Of a DNA stretch of 8,761 nt, positions 1-6,690 are shown one piece after another (within the stretch, counting starts at the first letter, position 1; every line of letters begins with the position of its first letter). The stretch is from JAICTV01 sp034666045 (GTDB lineage: Bacteria; Planctomycetota; Phycisphaerae; Tepidisphaerales; Tepidisphaeraceae), in contig JAXDMN010000243.1 in the NCBI GenBank assembly GCA_034666045.1, positions 1 to 8,761 on the forward strand. Reading direction: 5' to 3'. The notes under the pieces are model-generated. The model was not told the DNA's origin. It did not search any database and was given only the letters and a program-made list of their open reading frames with translations. The translations under genes and the position numbers were made by a program.

Positions 1-2241
1 GACGTCTATCTTTGCCGCAAGGGAAAGAACCAGCTCTGGCGGCAGGTGAAGAAGAACGAGTGGGAAGACGTCAGCGCAGCGACCAAAACCGCCGGCGGCG
101 CGGGCGACGCGGACGACACCGTCGCCGGCGCGTTCTTCGACGCCGATCACGACGGCGATCTCGATCTGTTCCTCGTCAACGCGGACGGGCCCAACGAGCT
201 GCTCAACAACGACGGCAACGGCACTTTTCGTCCGCTCGGCAAAGAGACCGGCCTCGCCGGCGACGGCCGACCGTCCACCGGCGTCGTCGTCAACGATCTC
301 GACAACGACGGCGACGCCGATCTTCTGGTCCTGAAGCAGCCGCCGCCGCACGAGATTTTCCTCAACGATCGCTTCTGGAAATATCACCGCGCCGGCGCGG
401 GGGCGGTCGCCGAAGGTTTCGCCCACTTCGTAAACAAGCCCGCGGAGATCGCGTCCGCGGTCGACGTCGACGCCGACGGCCAGGTCGAGCTGTACCCCTC
501 GCGCATGCTCGACGCCGACGGCAGCGGCATCCTGCGGCCCGTCGAGTTCCCGCAGTTCACCTCATGGGAAGCAGTCGTGCTCGACGCGGCTTCAGGTCCG
601 TCGATCGTCGGCATCGCCGGCGGCAAGCCGGTGATCATGCGGCCGGCTCCAGGACGCGCCGGAAAATTCTTAGCGCTCTACTTCTCCGGCAAAAGCAAAA
701 TCTCCGACCAGATGCGCTCCAACGCCTCCGGCATCGGCGTGAAAATCGCCGCCCGCGTCGCCGACCGCTGGATCGCGAACGACACCTATCCGCACACGTC
801 GTCCGCCGGCCAGAGTCTCCAGCCGGTCGCCCTCGGTCTGAGCGGCGCGGAGAAGGCCGACTTCATCCGGCTCACCTGGCCGGAAGGTTTACTTCAGACG
901 GAGCTGAACCTCGCCGCGTCGAAGAATCACGCGATTGAAGAGACGCAGCGCCAAACGTCGAGCTGTCCCGTCCTCTTCGCCTGGGACGGCGAGAAATTCT
1001 CGTTCGTCAGCGACGTCCTCGGCGTCGGCGGCATCGGCTTCGCCACCGGCCGCGACGAATTTTCAGCGCCGCGACCGTGGGAAAACTTTCTGCTGCCCGC
1101 GAATTCGCTTCGGCCGCGCAACGGCCGCTACGAGATAAAACTCGCCGAGCCGATGGAGGAGGCCTGTTATCTCGACTCGGCGAAGCTGGTTGTTTTCGAC
1201 CTCCCGCCCGGCTGGTTCATGGTGCTCGACGAGCGGATGGGGATGAACGATCCGCAACCGACCGGCGAGCCGCGCTTCTATCGCCGCGAAATGTTTTCCG
1301 CGCGCGCGATGAACGACCGCAACGAAGACATCACGCGCTTGCTCTCATCGGCCGACCAGAGCGCAGCGCCGGTCGGCGCCGTTGATCCCCGCTACATCGG
1401 CCGCACGCGCGAGCACGTGATTACCCTGACTTTCCCCGACGCCATCGATCCCGGCGCGGGCGCGGCCGCGGGCGCGGGCGAGCCGATGCTCATCATCGAC
1501 GGCTGGGTCGAGTATCCCTACTCCCAGACGATGTTCGCCGCCTGGCAGGCGGGCGCGGGCGCAACCTACGATGCCCCGACGATCGAAGCGCGCAACGTGG
1601 AAACCGGCGAGTGGGTCGTCGTCCTGGAAAAATTCGGCTACCCCGCCGGCATGCCCCGCCAGATGTCCGTCCCCCTCCCGCGTGAAAAGTTACCGCCGAA
1701 AACGCGCGAGCTGCGCATCCGCACCACGGTAGAAATTTATTTCGATCGCGTCTCGGTCGCCTGGTCCGAACCCTGCCCGGCCGCCCGGCGGACGGAAATT
1801 CCGCTCCTCGCCGCGCGGGTCAGCGACGCCGGCTTCGCCGCCCGCACGACCTTCGTCCAGCGCCGCCCGCAGTACGACTATGCTCGCCGCGCCCCGCTTT
1901 GGGACGCCCGCCATCCCGCCGGCTTCTACACCGACTTCGGCCCCGCCGACGAGCTGCTCGCCCAAAGCGACGATGCCCTCGCCATCTTCGGCCCCGGCGA
2001 AGAAATTTCGATGGAGTTCGCCGCACCGACCGATGACAGCCCGCCCCCCGGCTGGTCCCGCCGCTTGGTGTTGCAAATGGTGGGCTGGTGCAAGGACATG
2101 GATTTTTACACGCGCGACGGCGCGACGCTCGACCCGCTCCCCGCCCGCGCCCCGCGCGACGCCGGCAACGCGGCGAACAAAGAAAGCCTCCGCCGCCGCG
2201 ACGCCCTTCACCAAAAATACAACACGCGCTACCGCTCCTAA
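1..2241 (+). CDS. FG-GAP/VCBS repeat protein with ASPIC/UnbV domain (5' truncated)
   Basis: The reading frame is open from base 1, and the residues before the first possible start (GTG at 46) already look like repeat sequence, so the true start lies left of the window; 746 residues are visible. Acidic FG-GAP/VCBS calcium-binding-type loops appear at about residues 46-60 (FDADHDGDLDLFLVN), 100-112 (LDNDGDADLLVLK) and 154-167. An ASPIC/UnbV-like domain follows at about 240-310, with GIGVKI, GQSLQPVALGL and IRLTWPEGLLQ. Next comes a segment starting CPVLFAWDGEKFSFVSDVLG (about 322), a pattern I associate with large TPR/ASPIC proteins of Acidobacteria and Verrucomicrobiota. The C-terminus carries VLQMVGWCKDMDFYT. 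Such proteins are usually exported beta-propeller proteins of unknown role; any signal peptide would be outside the window. It probably shares a transcript with the next gene, 21 bases downstream. The family call is firm; the cellular role is unknown. Confidence 0.88.
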   Translation, partial: DVYLCRKGKNQLWRQVKKNEWEDVSAATKTAGGAGDADDTVAGAFFDADHDGDLDLFLVNADGPNELLNNDGNGTFRPLGKETGLAGDGRPSTGVVVNDLDNDGDADLLVLKQPPPHEIFLNDRFWKYHRAGAGAVAEGFAHFVNKPAEIASAVDVDADGQVELYPSRMLDADGSGILRPVEFPQFTSWEAVVLDAASGPSIVGIAGGKPVIMRPAPGRAGKFLALYFSGKSKISDQMRSNASGIGVKIAARVADRWIANDTYPHTSSAGQSLQPVALGLSGAEKADFIRLTWPEGLLQTELNLAASKNHAIEETQRQTSSCPVLFAWDGEKFSFVSDVLGVGGIGFATGRDEFSAPRPWENFLLPANSLRPRNGRYEIKLAEPMEEACYLDSAKLVVFDLPPGWFMVLDERMGMNDPQPTGEPRFYRREMFSARAMNDRNEDITRLLSSADQSAAPVGAVDPRYIGRTREHVITLTFPDAIDPGAGAAAGAGEPMLIIDGWVEYPYSQTMFAAWQAGAGATYDAPTIEARNVETGEWVVVLEKFGYPAGMPRQMSVPLPREKLPPKTRELRIRTTVEIYFDRVSVAWSEPCPAARRTEIPLLAARVSDAGFAARTTFVQRRPQYDYARRAPLWDARHPAGFYTDFGPADELLAQSDDALAIFGPGEEISMEFAAPTDDSPPPGWSRRLVLQMVGWCKDMDFYTRDGATLDPLPARAPRDAGNAANKESLRRRDALHQKYNTRYRS

Positions 2242-2262
2242 CCCTCAACCCGTAATTCCTCC

Positions 2263-4263
2263 GTGGACGCGAACCAAACACAAAAAATCCTCGACGCCGC
2301 CATCGCTCACCACAGCGCCGGCCGTCTCGCCGAAGCCGAGCCGCTCTATCGCCAGATCCTCGAAAAGAATCCGGACGACCCCCGCGCCCTGCACCTGCTG
2401 GGCGTGATGTCCAGCCAGCGCGGCGACAAGGAGCAGGCCGTAATACTCATCGCCCGCGCCATCGAAAAGAATCCCGGCGCCGCCGAGTACCACAGCAACC
2501 TCGGCCTGGTCTTCCTCGAGCAAGGCCGCCCCGAGCCCGCGGTCCTTTCCTGCCGCCGCTCCATCGAGCTTAATCCCCGCGACGCCGAAGCGCACTTTAT
2601 TTTGGCCAACGCGCTGCGCGAGCTCGGCCGCGGCGAAGAATCGATGCAAAAATATCGCCGCGTGCTGGAGCTGAACCCGCAGCACACCAGCGCCATGCGA
2701 AATTTTGGGCGCCTGCTCACGGCGCTCGGCCGCAGCGACGAAGCGCTGCAAATATTCCGCAAACTACTGTCGATCCGCCCGGACTGGCCGGACGCGCTGC
2801 TCGACTACGGCGAGCTTCTGCGCACCACCAAAAATTTCCCCGAAGCCCTCGCCGCATATGACCGCGCCATCGCGATCCAGCCCGATTTTGCGTTGGCCCA
2901 CAACGCGCGCGGCCTCGTCCTGCACGAGGCCGGGCCGGCGACAGGCGGCACGGGCGGGACAGCGGGGACCGACACCACCGCCGCGGCGGCCGCGGCCGAA
3001 AGCGCCTATCGCCGCGGCCTCGAGTTCGACCCCGACAATGCCGGCATCCGCAACAACCTCGGCTACGCCCTCGAGCTCCAGGGAAAATTCGCCGAGGCGC
3101 TGCAGCAACTCGAACGGGCCGTCGCCCTCCGCCCGGACATGGTCGACGCCATCGGCAACCTCGCCAACACGTTTCGCGATCTCGGCCGCTGGTCCGACGC
3201 CGACGCCGCTTACGTCCGCGCCCTGCGCCTCCAGCCGGATTCGCATCGCGCCCGCTTCAACCGCGCGCTCCTGCTGCTTCTCCTCGGCCGCTTTGAAGAA
3301 GGCTGGACGGAATACGAATGGCGCTGGCTCCTCTTCCCGCAGCACAAGCGCACGTTTTTGCAGCCGCGCTGGCTGGACGCCGACATCCGCGGCAAAACAA
3401 TCCTCCTCTACGCCGAACAGGGTTTCGGCGACACGATCCAGTTCGCCCGCTACGCCACCCGCGTCGCCGCCGAGCGCGGCGCGACGGTCATCCTCGAATG
3501 CCACGCCGAGCTCTTTCCCCTTTTGCGTAACGTCGAGGGCATCTCCCAATGCATCCCCCGCGCCGGCGCCGACCGCGCCGGCGAAGCGCTTCCTGCATTC
3601 GATGTCCAGGCGCCACTGTTGAGCCTCCCCCTCAGCTTTCAAACATTTTCCGTCGACTCGATCCCGCGCACCGCTGCCTATCTCCACGCCGACCCGGCGA
3701 AGGTTCAGCACTGGCGTCAACGTCTCGCCGCCGCCCCTGTTCCCCCTGTCCCCGCGCCCGCGCACTCCGTCGCCGCGCCCGACACGAACACGAAACCGAA
3801 AATGCGCATCGGCCTCGCCTGGGCCGGCGACCCGACGCACAAGCTCGACCTGCTCCGCTCTTGCGCGCTAAAAGATTTCGCCCCGCTGGCGGACTTGGAA
3901 AACCTCGTCTTCTACTCCCTCCAGAAGGGCCCGCGCTCCGCCAGGCCATCCGACGTCCCGCCAAACATGCGTTTCGTCGATTTTTCCGCCGACCTCCACG
4001 ATTTCTCCGACACCGCCGCGTTGATGATGAATCTCGACCTGATCATCTCGGTGGACACCGCGATCGTCCACCTCGCCGGCGCCCTGGGCCGCCCGGTGTT
4101 TACGCTGCTCCCCTTCAACCCCGACTTCCGCTGGCTCCTCGATCGCGACGATTCCCCCTGGTACCCGACGATGAAACTTTTTAGGCCGACCAAGCCGCTC
4201 GACTGGGCGACGGTCTTCGCCAACGTGAAATCGGAAATCGAAAAACTGCTCGCCCGCGCGTAG
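2263..4263 (+). CDS. TPR protein with C-terminal GT9/GT41-like glycosyltransferase domain
   Basis: This 666-aa protein opens with about nine tetratricopeptide repeats (residues 5-345), visible as recurring 'A..LYR.IL..NPDDP.AL..LG' helices. A GT-B type domain follows (about 345-660): WTEYEWRW, LLYAEQGFGDTIQFARY (382-398), IGLAWAGDPTHKLDLLRSC (516-534), and ISVDTAIVHLAGALGRPV (595-612) before DFRWLLDRDDSPWYPT. This is the common bacterial TPR-glycosyltransferase architecture, probably transferring a sugar in envelope polysaccharide or protein glycosylation; the substrate cannot be read from sequence. The GTG start places the first TPR helix right at the N-terminus; no clear Shine-Dalgarno precedes it. 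It lies 21 bases after the stop of the upstream gene, in the same frame. Two low-complexity linkers stand out: a Gly/Thr/Ala insert at 224-246 inside a TPR, and a Pro/Ala-rich segment at 490-513 inside the transferase region. Confidence 0.9.
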   Translation: MDANQTQKILDAAIAHHSAGRLAEAEPLYRQILEKNPDDPRALHLLGVMSSQRGDKEQAVILIARAIEKNPGAAEYHSNLGLVFLEQGRPEPAVLSCRRSIELNPRDAEAHFILANALRELGRGEESMQKYRRVLELNPQHTSAMRNFGRLLTALGRSDEALQIFRKLLSIRPDWPDALLDYGELLRTTKNFPEALAAYDRAIAIQPDFALAHNARGLVLHEAGPATGGTGGTAGTDTTAAAAAAESAYRRGLEFDPDNAGIRNNLGYALELQGKFAEALQQLERAVALRPDMVDAIGNLANTFRDLGRWSDADAAYVRALRLQPDSHRARFNRALLLLLLGRFEEGWTEYEWRWLLFPQHKRTFLQPRWLDADIRGKTILLYAEQGFGDTIQFARYATRVAAERGATVILECHAELFPLLRNVEGISQCIPRAGADRAGEALPAFDVQAPLLSLPLSFQTFSVDSIPRTAAYLHADPAKVQHWRQRLAAAPVPPVPAPAHSVAAPDTNTKPKMRIGLAWAGDPTHKLDLLRSCALKDFAPLADLENLVFYSLQKGPRSARPSDVPPNMRFVDFSADLHDFSDTAALMMNLDLIISVDTAIVHLAGALGRPVFTLLPFNPDFRWLLDRDDSPWYPTMKLFRPTKPLDWATVFANVKSEIEKLLARA

Positions 4264-4270
4264 CGCTCGG

Positions 4271-4357
4271 GACGAAGTCCCACCCGTGTTTGTTGGTCGG
4301 CACGACGTCCCGCCGGTGTTCATCGGTCGCGGCCGAAGTCCCACCCGTATTTGTTCG
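4271..4357. repeat. Three tandem copies of a 30/31-bp intergenic repeat
   Basis: Copies begin at 4273, 4303 and 4334, each reading roughly CGAAGTCCCACCCGTGTTTG followed by TTGGTCGG-like sequence; the second copy carries several substitutions and the third loses its end. The array starts about ten bases after the stop of the TPR-glycosyltransferase gene, so it would lie in that gene's 3' transcript. No function is evident. It is not a CRISPR: the copies are contiguous, without unique spacers. Confidence 0.75.
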
Positions 4358-4422
4358 CAGCGCCCCGTTCGGACCCGGGCGAAGCGCGTTGCGGCGCGTC
4401 GCCGCAAGTACGAAGAGGGTTG

Positions 4423-4498
4423 AACCACAGAGACCGCAGAGGCCACGGAGAAGCGGAAGAATTTTTTCTCCACGCATGAACACGAATCGTCACGAACC
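4423..4498. repeat. Short-period CACAGAG / ACACGAA-type intergenic repeat sequence
   Basis: AACCACAGAGACCGCAGAGGCCACGGAGAAG (two overlapping runs, starting at 4423) has a degenerate period of about 9-10 bases built on 'cCACAGAGg'. It is followed at 4476-4498 by ATGAACACGAATCGTCACGA, a second short-period motif. Sequences of this type are, to my knowledge, scattered in high copy in intergenic regions of Verrucomicrobiota and related bacteria, which supports the taxonomic guess. The stretch 4361-4422, between this and the preceding repeat, shows nothing I recognise. Confidence 0.55.
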
Positions 4499-4513
4499 AA
4501 CCAGCCCAAAGAG

Positions 4514-4786
4514 GCCTGAAGACTTCCCGCGCAGGAATGATCGCTTCCCGCGCACGAATCCCCGCTCCATCCCCGGGAATGAAACTCTTAGCGCGAGGAA
4601 TGAACTCTTCCCGCCCGGGAATGACGGCGTCATCCGCGCGAATGACCGCTTCCCACCCGGGCGAGAAAGTTTTTGGCGCGGGAATGGCGTCGTCCCACCC
4701 GGGCGAGAAAGTTTTATGCGCGGGAATGATGCCGTCCCGCCCCGGCGAGAAAGTGTTTCGCGTGGGAATGAAAGCTTCATCCTCGG
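4514..4786. repeat. 21-bp tandem repeat array, 13 units, with 42-bp higher-order period
   Basis: Units begin at 4514, 4535, 4556 and so on every 21 bases without a single indel, to 4766 (a further degenerate unit may start at 4787). The common form is close to GAATGACCGCTTCCCGCGCGG. From 4640 the array alternates two unit types, GAATGA...CACCCGG and GCGAGAAAGTTTTTGGCGCG(G), giving three copies of a 42-bp dimer (4640-4765). Because 21 is a multiple of three and most frames lack stops, at least two frames on each strand stay open and would encode heptapeptide repeats such as FPRxKLS/RPGGxxx (- strand) or xRFPPGx/ESFxRGN (+ strand). Across unit boundaries the consensus contains the perfect palindrome TTCCCGCGCGGGAA; near-perfect examples lie at 4524-4537 and 4608-4621. 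No ribosome-binding site or recognisable domain supports translation, so I treat it as a DNA repeat. Confidence 0.85.
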
Positions 4787-4952
4787 GAATTAGACCTGCC
4801 GCCCGTCCCGCGACCGTCGGCCTTTGCGCTTTTCGAAATGATTTGATCGGACGGGGCGTTGGCGATGGTGCGGGGGGCGGTTTTATCGGGTACAAAAATG
4901 CAACCGCTTAGGCAACTACGGCGTGATAGACTCGTAGTTCGGACTACGCCAG
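4787..4952. other. Gene-free stretch at the composition boundary
   Basis: Between the end of the 21-bp array and the stop of the - strand operon no gene, tRNA or insertion-sequence end is visible. The G+C content starts to fall here. The only structure I see is the set of inverted repeats at 4914-4948, listed separately. If the - strand operon was acquired horizontally, one edge of the insertion should fall in or near this stretch, but no direct repeat marking an attachment site can be seen from one side alone. Confidence 0.45.
4914..4948 (-). terminator. Alternative stem-loops just after the operon stop (possible weak terminator)
   Basis: On the + strand, AACTACG (4914-4920), CGTAGTT (4933-4939) and ACTACG (4943-4948) can form either of two mutually exclusive hairpins: 4933-4938 with 4943-4948 (6 bp, 4-base loop) or 4914-4920 with 4933-4939 (7 bp, 12-base loop). 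In the - strand transcript this begins five bases after the TAA of the last gene, where a terminator would sit. No U-tract follows directly, so a canonical intrinsic terminator is doubtful. A recombination or processing site is an alternative. Confidence 0.3.
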
Positions 4953-5690
4953 TTAGCTACCGGTTGACGACGCCGTCCAAGGATGCCTAGAGCGTTGGTT
5001 ACAGATCGATCCGAGAAAGGTCGTTCCGGAAAAATTTCGCTGATAGCTGTCCCATGCATTGAAGAACGGTTTCACCATCGCGGACTCAGACTTTCGCACT
5101 CGAGCGCTGAATGCCGAATCGTTAGCGAGCTCCGCCCAGGTCTCCGGCCAAAACGTGTAGATAATTAGTTCGCTAGCTAAAATGACATCGAACAACGACG
5201 AAGGCCAACGGACCTCGCCCGTCTCTTCAGGCAGGTACCACTGCTCTTCCGACGGAACGGTTCTCCCTCCCAATTGAAGATGAGACCAGGATCCTGGTTG
5301 TCCGGAATTAGCTAAGTCAATATGAACCCGGTGGATGACGGAGCGAGGGGAATCCTGCGGCAATTTCCAAAGTCGTAGCAACACCGTGTGCTGGTTCAAA
5401 TCGAGCAGGCCGCCTCCACGCCGGACCGAAGCGCAAGAAATATCTGCCTGGAACATGCCTCCGCCGCGCTCAACGGGCTTAAACCGGAGTGGAGATTCGA
5501 GCGGAATGTGCGTCCGAGCACCTTGGCAGGCTCCACGATGGGACCGTTCGCAAACCGAGCACTTTTGCACCCACTGCTTGTAGCGCGGCGGGGGACCCTC
5601 GAGCACCCTTGCCCGGAGAATAGTATCGACAAAACTGATGAGGTTTTGATACACATCCCCACACCGGTAATCCTCAGTCGCTTTCGCCAC
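4953..5690 (-). CDS. Uncharacterised 245-aa protein, third gene of the ATPase-receiver operon
   Basis: I do not recognise this family. I place the start at GTG 5690, preceded by AAAGGGGG with a 6-base spacer, rather than at TTG 5723, which would enlarge the overlap with the upstream gene. The N-terminal part has a small Cys cluster KCSVCERSHRGAC (C44, C47, C55). The centre has an alternating hydrophobic stretch ending in RVHIDLANSG (121-130) and SWSHLQLGG (134-142). An amphipathic hydrophobic helix follows at about 165-187 (FDVILASELIIYTFWPETWAEL). There is no signal peptide or convincing membrane span, so it is probably cytosolic. The 'HID...SHLQLGG...E' layout loosely recalls DUF2290-like proteins, but I cannot establish homology. 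The 17-base overlap with the receiver gene implies translational coupling and a shared role. No nuclease, kinase or toxin motif is visible. Confidence 0.72.
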   Translation of the reverse strand: MAKATEDYRCGDVYQNLISFVDTILRARVLEGPPPRYKQWVQKCSVCERSHRGACQGARTHIPLESPLRFKPVERGGGMFQADISCASVRRGGGLLDLNQHTVLLRLWKLPQDSPRSVIHRVHIDLANSGQPGSWSHLQLGGRTVPSEEQWYLPEETGEVRWPSSLFDVILASELIIYTFWPETWAELANDSAFSARVRKSESAMVKPFFNAWDSYQRNFSGTTFLGSICNQRSRHPWTASSTGS

Positions 5691-6690
5691 GGCCCGCCCC
5701 CTTTGCGTGTCGCGTGTCTGCAATGACTGATTTCACGAGGTCACTTGACTCCGGTCGCACCGCCAATTTCGGAGGAAGCGGAGAACTCAGGCAGTAACCG
5801 CAGACCCGCGCCGCCTCAAACCCGGGAGGAACGCCAAGCCGCTGCGCGCTGATAGAGTGCTGTCCGTCAAATGCATCGCCGCATACTTCGCAAATAGTAC
5901 TGGCGGGAGCGCCACACGCGCGACATCTGGCGGATGGCGTTCCCTTCGGTATCTTGAGCGTTTGGATGAAGTCTGCCCAGTACATGGGGGTGTTGGACAT
6001 TTCTTCGAACACACCAGCATAGAGCGCGCCGTCCGCATGACGACTTAGAAGCTCGCTTTTATCCGGATCAACACCTAGTTCTACAGCGGCAAAGCGCGGC
6101 GGGAGTAGAAAGCCAGGGACACGCAAGAGAAGATGAACGACCGCGATTGCCAAGCGGTGCGCTTCGCCGCGCGACTCCGCCAAGAGCCAATTAACTACGG
6201 GAAGGTTTGCGGAGCGGAGGCCAATCGCCGTTGCAATATTCTTCGCATCCGGCTCGCCACCAAGCAGTGTCCGGAGCCTGCGATAGCCACTGGCCAAACT
6301 CTTCAATTGGCGGCGCGCCCGTTTCACATCATTCGCGACATCCGCCTTATCGAGTCGATGGTCGTAGAGCTCCTCCGTGCGCCGATAGGAGCGCTCGTTT
6401 CGTGGGTCGACCAATTCACCGCTCAGCACGACCAATGGCAGGTCCGGACGCACTGAACGTATCTGCGCGGCAATCGCTGAAGCGTCATACTTGATCTCTG
6501 GATCGGAAATCGACAGTTTGTAATCGAGTAGTACGCCTATTAAACCCGGCGCGTTGATCCGCTGAATCACGCCGGCCAAATCTTTGGAAGGCGCCAATCC
6601 TTTGATTGGTAGGTCCTTTGTGCTCAGCAATTTCGCGTAGCTCTCTCGGTCTCGCGAATCCTCGTCGATGAAATAGAAGAACTCGGCCAT
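5674..6690 (-). CDS. Receiver-like protein with C-terminal Cys-rich zinc-ribbon region
   Basis: This 338-aa protein starts with a CheY-like receiver pattern: acidic residues D9, E10 and D11 after a beta strand (FFYFIDED), the candidate phospho-acceptor D56 in GVLLDYKLS, S90 in LVVLSGE, and K115 in LDKAD. A long helical middle (about 120-250) includes an aromatic block, ALYAGVFEEMSNTPMYWADF (222-241). The C-terminal part has three CxxC pairs, C256/C259, C267/C270 and C297/C300, with H278 between them, suggesting one or two bound zinc ions. There is no helix-turn-helix, so this does not look like a transcriptional response regulator. ATG 6690 is chosen because AAGGAG lies six bases upstream; it overlaps the TGA of the upstream gene as TGATG. 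A GTG at 6693 is the alternative. The likely phosphodonor is the adjacent kinase-like protein. The receiver call is good; the output is unknown. Confidence 0.8.
   Translation of the reverse strand: MAEFFYFIDEDSRDRESYAKLLSTKDLPIKGLAPSKDLAGVIQRINAPGLIGVLLDYKLSISDPEIKYDASAIAAQIRSVRPDLPLVVLSGELVDPRNERSYRRTEELYDHRLDKADVANDVKRARRQLKSLASGYRRLRTLLGGEPDAKNIATAIGLRSANLPVVNWLLAESRGEAHRLAIAVVHLLLRVPGFLLPPRFAAVELGVDPDKSELLSRHADGALYAGVFEEMSNTPMYWADFIQTLKIPKGTPSARCRACGAPASTICEVCGDAFDGQHSISAQRLGVPPGFEAARVCGYCLSSPLPPKLAVRPESSDLVKSVIADTRHAKGAGRGESD
5697..5704 (-). promoter_or_regulatory. Ribosome-binding site deciding the GTG start of the third operon gene
   Basis: The reverse strand reads AAAGGGGG, followed by a 6-base spacer and GTG at 5690. 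The site lies inside the coding sequence of the upstream receiver gene, consistent with coupled translation. The alternative TTG at 5723 has no comparable purine-rich site. Confidence 0.6.

Noticed and set aside
46..48. GTG at 46 as the start of the FG-GAP/ASPIC protein
   Set aside because: The frame is open to base 1 and the preceding residues (DVYLCRKGKNQLWRQ) continue the repeat pattern, so the gene is truncated by the window edge.
12..938. Long Arg-rich open frame overlapping the FG-GAP gene
   Set aside because: It is an out-of-frame shadow: its composition is almost only Arg, Ala, Pro and Ser, as expected from GC-rich codons read in the wrong frame, while the other frame has clear FG-GAP and ASPIC motifs.
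2764..3840. Long - strand frame opposite the TPR-glycosyltransferase gene
   Set aside because: Antisense shadow of a GC-rich gene; the + strand frame has full TPR and transferase motifs.
4514..4786. CRISPR array
   Set aside because: The 21-bp units are contiguous, with no unique spacers of uniform length and no cas genes nearby.
4290..4895. Protein-coding genes in the open frames across the repeat array (both strands)
   Set aside because: Four frames are open at once because the repeat unit lacks stops; none has a convincing ribosome-binding site or non-repeat domain. Coding remains possible and is raised as a finding rather than annotated.
4787..4952. tRNA gene or attachment site at the composition boundary
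   Set aside because: No cloverleaf, T-loop consensus or CCA end is visible, and no integrase gene is in the window.
5721..5723. TTG as the start of the third operon gene
   Set aside because: A GTG at 5690 has a well-placed AAAGGGGG site and gives a shorter overlap; the extra 11 residues show no conserved character.
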